DNA of 12,455 bases, taken from positions 19,094-31,548 of the forward strand of contig DDTN01000033.1 in the NCBI GenBank assembly GCA_002344355.1, read 5' to 3'. This stretch comes from Proteobacteria bacterium UBA2363 (GTDB lineage: Bacteria; Pseudomonadota; Gammaproteobacteria; Xanthomonadales; UBA2363). The first letter of the stretch is position 1; every line of letters begins with the position of its first letter. Shown piece after piece: positions 1-6,491 of the stretch. The notes under the pieces are model-generated. The model worked only from the letters and a program-made list of their open reading frames with translations. It was not told the DNA's origin and ran no database searches. Made by a program: the position numbers and the translations under genes.

Positions 1-1839
1 GAACAGGCCGGTGACGATGGTGCCCATCAGCAGGCCGCCGAGGGCCGCCGGGCCCAGGATCAGGCCGACCAGGATCGGGATCGCCAGCGGCAGCATCGAG
101 GGGATGATCATCTCCTTGATCGCCGCGCGGGTCAGCAGGTCGACCGCCTTGTCGTACTCCGGCTTGCCGGTGCCTTCCATGATGCCCTTGATCTCGCGGA
201 ACTGGCGGCGCACCTCGGTGACCACGGCGCCGGCGGCGCGACCCACGGCCTGCATGGCCAGCGCGCCGAACAGGTAGGGGATCATGCCGCCGATCAGCAG
301 GCCGATCACCACCAGCGGGTTGTCGATCGAGAAGTTGGTGGTGGTGCCGGTCTCCGACAGCTTGTGCGCGTAGTCGGCGAACAGCACCAGCGCGGCCAGG
401 CCGGCCGAACCGATCGCGTAGCCCTTGGTGACCGCCTTGGTGGTGTTGCCGACCGCGTCCAGGGCATCGGTGGTCTTGCGGATCTCCGGGTCCAGTCCGC
501 TCATCTCGGCGATGCCGCCGGCGTTGTCGGTGATCGGGCCGTAGGCGTCGAGGGCGACGATCATGCCGGCCATCGACAGCATCGAGGTCGCGGCGATCGC
601 CAGGCCGTACAGGCCGGCCAGCTCGTAGCAGCCCCAGATCGAGGCGGCCACCGCGATCACCGGCGCCGCGGTCGACTTCATCGACACCGCCAGGCCGGCG
701 ATCACGTTGGTGCCGTGGCCGGTCTCCGACGCCAGCGCGACGTCCTGCACCGGCCTGTACTCGGTGGCGGTGTAGTACTCGGTGATCACCACCAGCGCCG
801 CCGTCAGCACCAGGCCGATCACCGCGCACCAGAACAGCGCCATCGCCTGCGCGGCCGGGAACATCTCCCGCGCGATGAAGAAGAAGGCGATGCCGGCCAG
901 AACGCCGGACACGGCCAGTCCGCGGTACAGGGCGTTCATGATCTTGCCGCCCGGACGCACCTTCACGAAGAAGGTGCCGATCACCGAGGCGACGATGGCC
1001 GCGGCGCCCAGCACCAGCGGGAACATCACGCCGGCCCAGCCGTAGCCGGCGCCGGTGGCCGACTCGGTGAAGTAGATGCCGGCGATCAGCATCGAGGCGA
1101 TGATGGTGACCGCGTAGGTCTCGAACAGGTCGGCGGCCATGCCCGCGCAGTCGCCGACGTTGTCGCCGACGTTGTCGGCGATCACCGCCGGGTTGCGCGG
1201 GTCGTCCTCGGGGATGCCGGCCTCGACCTTGCCGACCAGGTCGGCGCCGACGTCGGCGCCCTTGGTGAAGATGCCGCCGCCCAGGCGCGCGAAGATCGAG
1301 ATCAGCGAGGAGCCGAACGCCAGGCCGATCATCGGCTGCAGCGCGGCGTTGACGTCGCCGGCCTCGCGGCCGGTGCCGATCACGTACATGAAGTAGCCGG
1401 CGACGCCGAGCAGGCCCAGGCCGACCACCAGCAGGCCGGTCACCGCGCCGCCGCGGAAGCTGACCGCCAGCGCCTCGTTGAGGCCGACCGTGGCGGCCTG
1501 GGTGGTGCGCACGTTGGCGCGCACCGACACGAACATGCCGATGAAGCCGGCGGCGCCGGACAGGATGGCGCCGATCGCGAAGCCGGTCGCGGTCAGCCAG
1601 CCGAGCTGCGGCACGAAGCCGATGACCAGGAACAGCAGCACGCCGACCACGGCGATGGTGGTGTACTGGCGGCGCAGGTAGGCGCTGGCGCCTTCCTGGA
1701 TGGCCGCGGCGATCTGCTGCATGCGCGCGTTGCCGGTGCCCTGGCGCAGGATCCACTGCGCCGAGAAGACACCGTAGAGAATGGCCAGCGCGGCACAGCC
1801 GAGCGCCAGCCACATCCCGTATTGACTCAGAACGTCCAT
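1..1839 (-). CDS. hppA: Membrane-bound proton-translocating pyrophosphatase, K+-independent type (C-terminus cut by window edge)
   Basis: Integral inner-membrane pump that hydrolyses pyrophosphate and exports H+. The 613 visible codons read without a stop from ATG at 1839 to the left edge; the family is about 670-690 residues, so roughly the last 60-70 are missing. Seen: many hydrophobic segments; the PPi-binding motif DVGADLVGKVE starting at residue 196; the acidic motif DNVGDNVGD at 222-230 running into CAGMAADLFETY; and GNTTKAVTKG with Lys468 and Thr471. Lys and Thr at those places mark the K+-independent H+-pumping subclass, whereas K+-dependent enzymes carry Ala. The start is supported by GGGAGG a few bases upstream and by the conserved N-terminal membrane segment. 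It lies 122 bp downstream of the PPi-type phosphofructokinase on the same strand and has its own candidate promoter, so it may be transcribed both alone and with that gene. Confidence 0.96.
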   Translation of the reverse strand, partial: MDVLSQYGMWLALGCAALAILYGVFSAQWILRQGTGNARMQQIAAAIQEGASAYLRRQYTTIAVVGVLLFLVIGFVPQLGWLTATGFAIGAILSGAAGFIGMFVSVRANVRTTQAATVGLNEALAVSFRGGAVTGLLVVGLGLLGVAGYFMYVIGTGREAGDVNAALQPMIGLAFGSSLISIFARLGGGIFTKGADVGADLVGKVEAGIPEDDPRNPAVIADNVGDNVGDCAGMAADLFETYAVTIIASMLIAGIYFTESATGAGYGWAGVMFPLVLGAAAIVASVIGTFFVKVRPGGKIMNALYRGLAVSGVLAGIAFFFIAREMFPAAQAMALFWCAVIGLVLTAALVVITEYYTATEYRPVQDVALASETGHGTNVIAGLAVSMKSTAAPVIAVAASIWGCYELAGLYGLAIAATSMLSMAGMIVALDAYGPITDNAGGIAEMSGLDPEIRKTTDALDAVGNTTKAVTKGYAIGSAGLAALVLFADYAHKLSETGTTTNFSIDNPLVVIGLLIGGMIPYLFGALAMQAVGRAAGAVVTEVRRQFREIKGIMEGTGKPEYDKAVDLLTRAAIKEMIIPSMLPLAIPILVGLILGPAALGGLLMGTIVTGLF

Positions 1840-1876
1840 CGTCCCTCCCTGGGGGTAAGCGTGTTGGGGCCCGGGG

Positions 1877-1882
1877 AGTATA
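1877..1882 (-). promoter_or_regulatory. Candidate -10 element for hppA
   Basis: The minus strand reads TATACT here, five of six matches to the sigma-70 -10 consensus, about 38 bases upstream of the hppA ATG, in otherwise very GC-rich DNA. I see no good -35 hexamer at 16-18 bp spacing, so an activator or another sigma factor may be needed, or the match may be fortuitous. Confidence 0.4.
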
Positions 1883-1903
1883 GCCACCGTTCAGCTCCGG
1901 GCT

Positions 1904-1933
1904 GCGGACGGCCTGGCCATGGCCGCCCTCCGC
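1904..1933 (-). terminator. Possible hairpin after the phosphofructokinase gene
   Basis: An imperfect inverted repeat lies between the stop of the phosphofructokinase and the hppA promoter candidate: outer arms GCGGA/TCCGC, inner arms CGGCC/GGCCG, a 3-base bulge and a 7-base loop. No T-run follows, so it may only attenuate or protect an RNA end. Hairpins of this size are common by chance at this GC content. Confidence 0.25.
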
Positions 1934-1961
1934 AAGGCCCGGATGGGGGGCGCGGCCGGGC

Positions 1962-3221
1962 TCAGTCCCGCCAGTCGGGCAGCCGGCGTCGGGCCAGCCT
2001 GAGCGCCAGGGTCGCCACCACCGGCAGGCCGTCCTGCCAGGGGGTCGGTGCCTCGCCGACGATCAGCGGCGCCAGGTAGCGCCGCGCCGCGGCGGTGATC
2101 CCGAAGCCGTCGCGGCGGATGAAGGACCTGGGCAGCATCTTCTCGCGGTTGGCGATGCGCGCCAGGGGGGCCGGCACGATGTCCCAGCGGTAGGGATCGT
2201 CCGACAGCCGGCGGATCGCCGGCATCACCGCGTTGCGGCCGGCCAGGGCGTAGTCGACCGCGGCCTCGCCGACCGCCCGCGCCTGCGCCAGGTCGGTGGC
2301 GGAGGCGACGTGCCGGGCCGAGCGTTGCAGGTAGTCCGGCACCGCCCAGTGGTGCTTGTAGCCCAGCTCGGCGGTCACCAGCCGGGCGACCGTGGGGGCG
2401 GCGCCGCCGAGCTGGGCGTGGCCGAAGGCGTCGCGACTGCCCGCCTCGGCCAGGAACCGGCCGTCCGGCGTGCGCACGCCCTCGGACACCACCACCGTGC
2501 ACCAGCCGACCCGTTCCACGGTGTCCCGGACCTGCGCCAGGAACCGCGCCTGGTCGAACGGCACCTCCGGGAACAGGATCAGGTGCGGGGCGTCGCCGGG
2601 GCGTCGCGCGGCCAGCCCGGCGGCGGCCGCCAGCCAGCCGGCATGCCGGCCCATCGCCTCGTAGACGAACACCCGGGTCGAGGTCGAGGCCATCGAGGCG
2701 ACGTCCAGGCTGGCCTCGGACACCGAGACGGCGGTGTACTTGGCCGCCGAGCCGAAGCCCGGCGAGCAGTCGGTCACCGGCAGGTCGTTGTCGATGGTCT
2801 TGGGCACCGCCACGCAGGTCAGCGGATAGCCGAGTTCGGCGCCGATCTGCGAGAGCTTCAGCGCCGTGTCCGCGGAATCGCCGCCGCCGTTGTAGAGGAA
2901 CCAGCGGATGTCGTGGGCCCGGAACACCTCGATCAGGCGCTCGTAGGGGCGACGGTCCGCCTCCAGCCTGGGGAGCTTCCATCGGCACGAGCCGAAGGCG
3001 CCGCCCGGGGTGTGGGCCAGCGCCCGGACCTGGCGCAGGTCCTCGCCGCCGAGGTCGTAGAGCTGTTCGCGCAGGGCGCCCAGGATGCCGTCGCGGGCGG
3101 CGAACACGGTGCCGATCCGCCGGCGCTGCCGGCGGGCGGCCTCGATGATGGCCCCGGCGGTGGCATTGATGACGGCGGTGACGCCGCCGGACTGCGCGTA
3201 CAGCAGGTTGCCCTTGGCCAT
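1962..3221 (-). CDS. pfp: 6-phosphofructokinase, pyrophosphate-dependent type
   Basis: Cytosolic enzyme interconverting fructose 6-phosphate and fructose 1,6-bisphosphate, most likely with PPi/Pi rather than ATP/ADP; it is reversible in that case. The protein is 419 residues. Seen: N-terminal QSGGVTAVINA (10-20); GGGDS at 112-116, keeping the Asp that separates PPi enzymes from the Gly of ATP enzymes; PKTIDND at 140-146, where Lys141 replaces the Gly of ATP-PFK and Asp144 is the expected catalytic base; MGRHAGW at 190-196; and FPEVPF at 217-222. A PPi-dependent PFK of this type has been characterised in Xanthomonas campestris. The start at 3221 matches the family N-terminus although its Shine-Dalgarno is poor. 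Its neighbour hppA consumes PPi, which supports the cofactor call. It is often annotated simply as pfkA. Cofactor use is inferred from residues. Confidence 0.93.
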   Translation of the reverse strand: MAKGNLLYAQSGGVTAVINATAGAIIEAARRQRRRIGTVFAARDGILGALREQLYDLGGEDLRQVRALAHTPGGAFGSCRWKLPRLEADRRPYERLIEVFRAHDIRWFLYNGGGDSADTALKLSQIGAELGYPLTCVAVPKTIDNDLPVTDCSPGFGSAAKYTAVSVSEASLDVASMASTSTRVFVYEAMGRHAGWLAAAAGLAARRPGDAPHLILFPEVPFDQARFLAQVRDTVERVGWCTVVVSEGVRTPDGRFLAEAGSRDAFGHAQLGGAAPTVARLVTAELGYKHHWAVPDYLQRSARHVASATDLAQARAVGEAAVDYALAGRNAVMPAIRRLSDDPYRWDIVPAPLARIANREKMLPRSFIRRDGFGITAAARRYLAPLIVGEAPTPWQDGLPVVATLALRLARRRLPDWRD

Positions 3222-3226
3222 GTTAT

Positions 3227-3256
3227 TTGACTTGCCCGATGGCGCGGCGCTAGGTT
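3227..3256 (+). promoter_or_regulatory. Candidate sigma-70 promoter for adk
   Basis: TTGACT (3227-3232, five of six matches to the -35 consensus), an 18-bp spacer and TAGGTT (3251-3256, three of six matches to the -10 consensus) lie upstream of adk. The predicted 5' leader is about 50 bases. The -35 sits only six bases from the divergent phosphofructokinase ATG, so the two genes share a compact control region. Confidence 0.45.
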
Positions 3257-3272
3257 TGCCGCGACTTTCCCC

Positions 3273-3278
3273 ATTCTA
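3273..3278 (-). promoter_or_regulatory. Candidate -10 element for the phosphofructokinase gene
   Basis: The minus strand reads TAGAAT here, five of six matches to TATAAT, about 52 bases upstream of the phosphofructokinase ATG. A clear -35 is not visible. The two opposing promoter candidates overlap, which would allow mutual interference between this gene and adk. Confidence 0.38.
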
Positions 3279-3316
3279 AGCGCGCCCGTGGCGCGCCGGC
3301 AGGACACTCCCCACCC

Positions 3317-3892
3317 ATGCGCATCGTTCTGTTCGGGCCGCCGGGCTCCGGCAAGGGCACCCAGGCTGCGGTCCTGAAGGACCACCTGGGGGTACCGCAC
3401 ATCTCCACGGGCGACCTGCTGCGCGCCGCGGTGCGCGCGGGCAGCCCGCTGGGCCTGCAGGTCAAGGCGGTCATGGATGCCGGCCAGCTGGTTTCCGACG
3501 ACCTGATGCTCGACCTGCTGGCGGACCGCTTCGGCCAGCCCGACGCCGCCGCCGGCTTCATCCTCGACGGCTACCCGCGCAACCTGGTCCAGGCCAACGC
3601 CCTGGACGCCATGCTGGCGCGGATCGGCCAGCCGCTGGACGGCGCCCTGCTGCTGGAGGTGCCGCACGAGCAGATCGTCGACCGCCTGGCCGGGCGCGCC
3701 GCCGCCGAGGGGCGCAAGGACGACGATCCCGACACCGTGCGCGCCCGTCTGCGGGTGTACGCCGAGCAGACCGCGCCGGTCGCCGACTTCTACCGTCGCC
3801 GCGGCCAGCTCACCGAGCTGGACGGCACCGGCACGGTGGACGACGTGCAGGGCCGGCTGCGCGCCGCGCTGGCGGCCCTGGCGCCGGCCTGA
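3317..3892 (+). CDS. adk: Adenylate kinase, short-lid form
   Basis: Cytosolic enzyme catalysing ATP + AMP to 2 ADP. The protein is 191 residues. Seen: P-loop GPPGSGKGT at 7-15; AMP-binding TGDLLR at 31-36; DGYPRN at 84-89, with the AMP-contacting Arg88; and a short lid around GRAAAEGRKDDDPDTVRARL (126-145) with the expected arginines. It lacks the larger lid insertion, with or without zinc cysteines, of the long bacterial form (about 215 residues), so it is the short type. The start is supported by the beta strand MRIVLFGPPG at the very N-terminus and by AGGA about 12 bases upstream. It is the first gene of a plus-strand run leading into mpl, and is divergent from the phosphofructokinase gene. 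A 6-bp GCCGGC stem with a CTGA loop (3883-3898) spans its stop codon. Confidence 0.97.
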   Translation: MRIVLFGPPGSGKGTQAAVLKDHLGVPHISTGDLLRAAVRAGSPLGLQVKAVMDAGQLVSDDLMLDLLADRFGQPDAAAGFILDGYPRNLVQANALDAMLARIGQPLDGALLLEVPHEQIVDRLAGRAAAEGRKDDDPDTVRARLRVYAEQTAPVADFYRRRGQLTELDGTGTVDDVQGRLRAALAALAPA

Positions 3893-3940
3893 GCCGGCAC
3901 CGGCGACGTTCCCTCCCGGCGTCCGACGGCGCCGGCACCG
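3893..3940. repeat. Short direct repeat downstream of adk
   Basis: GCCGGCACCG occurs at 3893-3902 and again at 3931-3940, in the 69-bp gap between adk and the next gene. At this GC content a 10-bp repeat may be chance, and no function is assigned. Confidence 0.3.
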
Positions 3941-3961
3941 CACCCCCGCAGCGCTGCCGCC

Positions 3962-4498
3962 ATGCCCGCCCGCCTGATCGCCCTGTTCCTCGACCTGCTG
4001 TCGCTGCGGCGCGGCCCGCAGGACCTTCCGCATGCGCCGGTCCTGGTGGTGGCGGTGGTGGTCGCGGTCCTCCTGGTGGAGTCCTGGAGCAGCCGGGCGC
4101 TGGGCGTCACGACCTCGCTCGGCCCAGCGCTGGTGCTGTCCGGCCTGTTGGCGCTGGCCATTCCCTGGACCGTCCTGAGGCTGCGGGCGCTGCAGCCGCG
4201 CTTCTGGCAGACCGCGCTGGCGCTGGCGGGGACCGGCCTGGTGTTCGCGCTGCTGGCCCTGCCGCTGATGCTCGCGATGGGTCCGGTCGACCCCGCCAAT
4301 GCCGCGAACATCCCGCCCCTGCTGGGCTGGTCGATCGTGCTGCTGGCGGGCTGGCGGCTGATCGTCGCCGGCCACATCTGGCGCCATGCGCTCGAGGTGC
4401 CGTTGCCGTCGGGCGTGCTGGTCGCGCTCGCCACCTTCATCGCCGAACTGGTCCTGCAGCGCCTGCTGCTGGGACTGCTGGCCGGGCCGGCGACGTGA
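3962..4498 (+). CDS. Hypothetical polytopic membrane protein between adk and mpl
   Basis: The protein has 178 residues and I do not recognise a characterised family. An amphipathic start with LLSLRRGPQDLP (12-23) is followed by about five hydrophobic segments, near 25-40, 52-72, 82-106, 119-138 and 148-172, so it is probably an inner-membrane protein with short loops. The N-terminal leader is reminiscent of small YIP1-like or related uncharacterised bacterial membrane proteins, but I cannot confirm that. The start at 3962 keeps the positively charged N-terminus, but no clear Shine-Dalgarno precedes it, so a different start is possible. Its stop overlaps the GTG start of mpl (GTGA, 4495-4498), which argues that it is really translated and coupled to mpl. 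A role near cell-wall recycling would be only an inference from position. Confidence 0.82.
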   Translation: MPARLIALFLDLLSLRRGPQDLPHAPVLVVAVVVAVLLVESWSSRALGVTTSLGPALVLSGLLALAIPWTVLRLRALQPRFWQTALALAGTGLVFALLALPLMLAMGPVDPANAANIPPLLGWSIVLLAGWRLIVAGHIWRHALEVPLPSGVLVALATFIAELVLQRLLLGLLAGPAT

Positions 4499-5856
4499 AC
4501 CTGCACATCCTCGGCATCTGCGGCACCTTCATGGCCGGGGTGGCCGCGCTGGCGCGCGCCCGCGGCGACCGGGTCGAGGGCAGCGATGCCGGCGTCTATC
4601 CGCCGATGAGCGAGCAGCTCGCCGGCCTCGGCGTGCGCCTGCACGAGGGCTACCTGCCCGGGCACCTGGCCGCCGACACCGACCAGGTGGTGATCGGCAA
4701 CGCCCTGAGCCGCGGCAACCCGGCGGTGGAGCACGTGCTGGCGGCCGGCCTCCCCTACACCTCCGGCGCCCAGTGGCTGGCCGAACAGGTACTGGCCGGG
4801 CGCCGCACGGTGGCGGTCGCCGGCACCCACGGCAAGACCACCACCACCAGCCTGCTGGCCTGGCTGCTCGACCAGGCCGGACTGGCGCCGGGCTTCCTGG
4901 TCGGCGGCGTGCCGCTCAACTTCGGCGTGTCGGCCCGTGCCGGCGCCGCCGGTGCCCCGTTCGTGGTCGAGGCCGACGAGTACGACACCGCCTTCTTCGA
5001 CAAGCGCGCCAAGTTCGTGCACTACCGGCCGACCGTGGCGGTGCTCAACAACCTCGAGTACGACCACGCCGACATCTATCCGGACCTCGCGGCCATCGAG
5101 ACCCAGTTCCACCACCTGGTGCGCACCGTCCCGGGCAACGGCCTGCTGGTGGTCAATGCCGGCGACGAGGCGCTGGCCCGGGTGCTGGCGCGCGGCTGCT
5201 GGACGCCGGTGCAGACCTTCGGCCTGGACGGCGGCGACTGGCAGGCCCGCCTGCTGTCGCCGGACGGCTCGGCATTCGAGGTCCGCCGGCACGGCGAGCT
5301 GCTCGGCGAGGTGCGCTGGTCCCTGCTCGGCCGGCACAGCGTGCTCAACGCCCTGGCGGCGCTGGCCGCGGCGGAGGCGGCCGGCGCGCCGGCCCGGGGC
5401 CTGCTTGCGGCGCTGCCCGGATTCCTGCCGCCACGCCGGCGCATGGAGCGCCTGGCCAGCGCCGCGCCGGTCGAGGTCTACGACGACTTCGCCCATCACC
5501 CCACGGCGATCGCCACCACCCTGGCCGGCCTGCGCGCCCACCCCGGCGGGCGCATCCTGGTGGCCCTGGAGCCGCGCAGCAATTCCATGCGCCTGGGCGC
5601 CCACGCCGCTGCGCTGGCGCCCTCGCTGGCCGATGCCGACCGCGTGGTGTTCCTGGCCCGTCCCGGCCTGGCCTGGGACACCACGCCGGTGCTGGCCGGT
5701 CTGGACGGGCGCGGCGAGGTGGTGGCCAGCGCCGACGCCCTGGTCGACCGGCTGGCGGAACTGGTGCGGCCGGGCGACCGCGTGGTGTTCATGTCCAACG
5801 GCGGCTTCGACGGCGTCCAGCAGCGGTTCCTGCAGGCGCTGGCGGCGGCGACATGA
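4495..5856 (+). CDS. mpl: UDP-N-acetylmuramate:L-alanyl-gamma-D-glutamyl-meso-diaminopimelate ligase
   Basis: Murein-recycling ligase that attaches recovered L-Ala-D-Glu-mDAP tripeptide to UDP-MurNAc using ATP in the cytosol. The protein is 453 residues, normal for Mpl. Seen: an N-terminal Rossmann-like domain starting HILGICGTFMAGVA with EGSDAGVYPPMS (28-39); P-loop GTHGKTTT at 110-117; EADEYDTAFFDKR at 159-171 and NNLEYDHADIYPD at 185-197, both typical of Mpl rather than MurC; YDDFAHHPTAI at 329-339; and EPRSNSMR at 359-366 in the C-terminal ligase domain. It starts with GTG at 4495, overlapping the previous gene's TGA, and its own TGA overlaps the next gene's ATG, so three genes look translationally coupled. 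MurC is the main alternative, but the YDTAFFDKR motif favours Mpl. Confidence 0.95.
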   Translation: MNLHILGICGTFMAGVAALARARGDRVEGSDAGVYPPMSEQLAGLGVRLHEGYLPGHLAADTDQVVIGNALSRGNPAVEHVLAAGLPYTSGAQWLAEQVLAGRRTVAVAGTHGKTTTTSLLAWLLDQAGLAPGFLVGGVPLNFGVSARAGAAGAPFVVEADEYDTAFFDKRAKFVHYRPTVAVLNNLEYDHADIYPDLAAIETQFHHLVRTVPGNGLLVVNAGDEALARVLARGCWTPVQTFGLDGGDWQARLLSPDGSAFEVRRHGELLGEVRWSLLGRHSVLNALAALAAAEAAGAPARGLLAALPGFLPPRRRMERLASAAPVEVYDDFAHHPTAIATTLAGLRAHPGGRILVALEPRSNSMRLGAHAAALAPSLADADRVVFLARPGLAWDTTPVLAGLDGRGEVVASADALVDRLAELVRPGDRVVFMSNGGFDGVQQRFLQALAAAT

Positions 5857-6458
5857 CGCGCCTGCCCCTGTTCCCGCTGGCGACGGTCCTGTTCCCGGGC
5901 GGGCCGTTGCAGTTGCGCGTCTTCGAGCGTCGCTACCTGGACATGGTCCGGGACTGCGCGCGCGACGGCGCGCCTTTCGGCGTCTGCCTGATCCTGGCCG
6001 GCCGCGAGGCGGGCGAGGCGGCGGTGCCGGCAGCGGTGGGTACCAGCGCGCGCATCACCGATTTCTTCACGCGCGAGGACGGCCTGCTCGGGATCAGCGC
6101 GGTCGGCGAGCGACGATTCCACGTCGATGCGGTGCAGGCGCGCGACAGCGGCCTGCTGGTCGGGCAGGTCCGCTGGCTCGACCCGGAACCCGGCGGCGGC
6201 GTGCCGGTGCCGGCGCAGCACGGCCTGCTGGCCACCATGCTGCGCGACCTCCTGGAGCGCTTCGACGACTTGCCCGACGATGCCGCCCTGCTCGACGATG
6301 CCGACTGGGTGGCCTGGCGTCTGGCCGAGATCCTGCCCCTGTCGCCGGCGGACCGGCAGGTGCTGCTGCAGCTCGATGAGGCCGACGCCAGGCTGGACCG
6401 GCTCGCGCAATGGTTGCCGCGCATCCGCGGCGGGGACGACGCGCCGGCCACCGGCTGA
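5853..6458 (+). CDS. Stand-alone LON substrate-binding (N-terminal) domain protein
   Basis: The protein has 201 residues and contains only the N-terminal domain of Lon protease. There is no AAA+ module and no Ser-Lys protease domain. Seen: the family opening LPLFPL followed by VLFPG, LRVFERRYLDMV (about 4-32) and GVCLI near 43-47, then a beta-rich half with GLLGISAVGERRFHV (77-91). A helical second half follows, with LPLSPADRQVLLQLDEADAR at 161-180. In Lon this domain recognises substrates; for the single-domain proteins the role is not established, and an adaptor or peptide-binding role is only a guess. ATG at 5853 overlaps the mpl stop (ATGA), indicating translational coupling. The length is normal for the stand-alone family, so this is not a truncated lon gene. 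Confidence 0.93.
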   Translation: MTRLPLFPLATVLFPGGPLQLRVFERRYLDMVRDCARDGAPFGVCLILAGREAGEAAVPAAVGTSARITDFFTREDGLLGISAVGERRFHVDAVQARDSGLLVGQVRWLDPEPGGGVPVPAQHGLLATMLRDLLERFDDLPDDAALLDDADWVAWRLAEILPLSPADRQVLLQLDEADARLDRLAQWLPRIRGGDDAPATG

Positions 6459-6479
6459 GGCCGCGATCGGGACGGGGAG

Positions 6480-6485
6480 AGGAGG
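6480..6485 (+). promoter_or_regulatory. Consensus Shine-Dalgarno fixing the start at 6492
   Basis: AGGAGG sits six bases before the ATG at 6492, inside a purine run of about fifteen bases (6474-6489). It is by far the best ribosome site in the window and suggests efficient translation of the unknown membrane-anchored protein compared with the coupled genes before it. Confidence 0.8.
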
Positions 6486-6491
6486 AAGGTC

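Noticed and set aside
1150..1173. Perfect tandem repeat of a 12-base unit
   Set aside because: It encodes the conserved DNVGDNVGD motif of membrane pyrophosphatases, so the protein sequence explains it.
364..2079. Long plus-strand open frame (571 codons) opposite hppA
   Set aside because: Its protein is His/Gln/Arg/Gly-rich low-complexity sequence with no domain; the other strand encodes a clear H+-pyrophosphatase. It is a high-GC shadow frame.
2933..5604. Long minus-strand open frames over adk, the membrane gene and mpl
   Set aside because: Gln/His/Gly/Ala-rich translations typical of antisense frames in GC-rich DNA, opposite well-supported genes.
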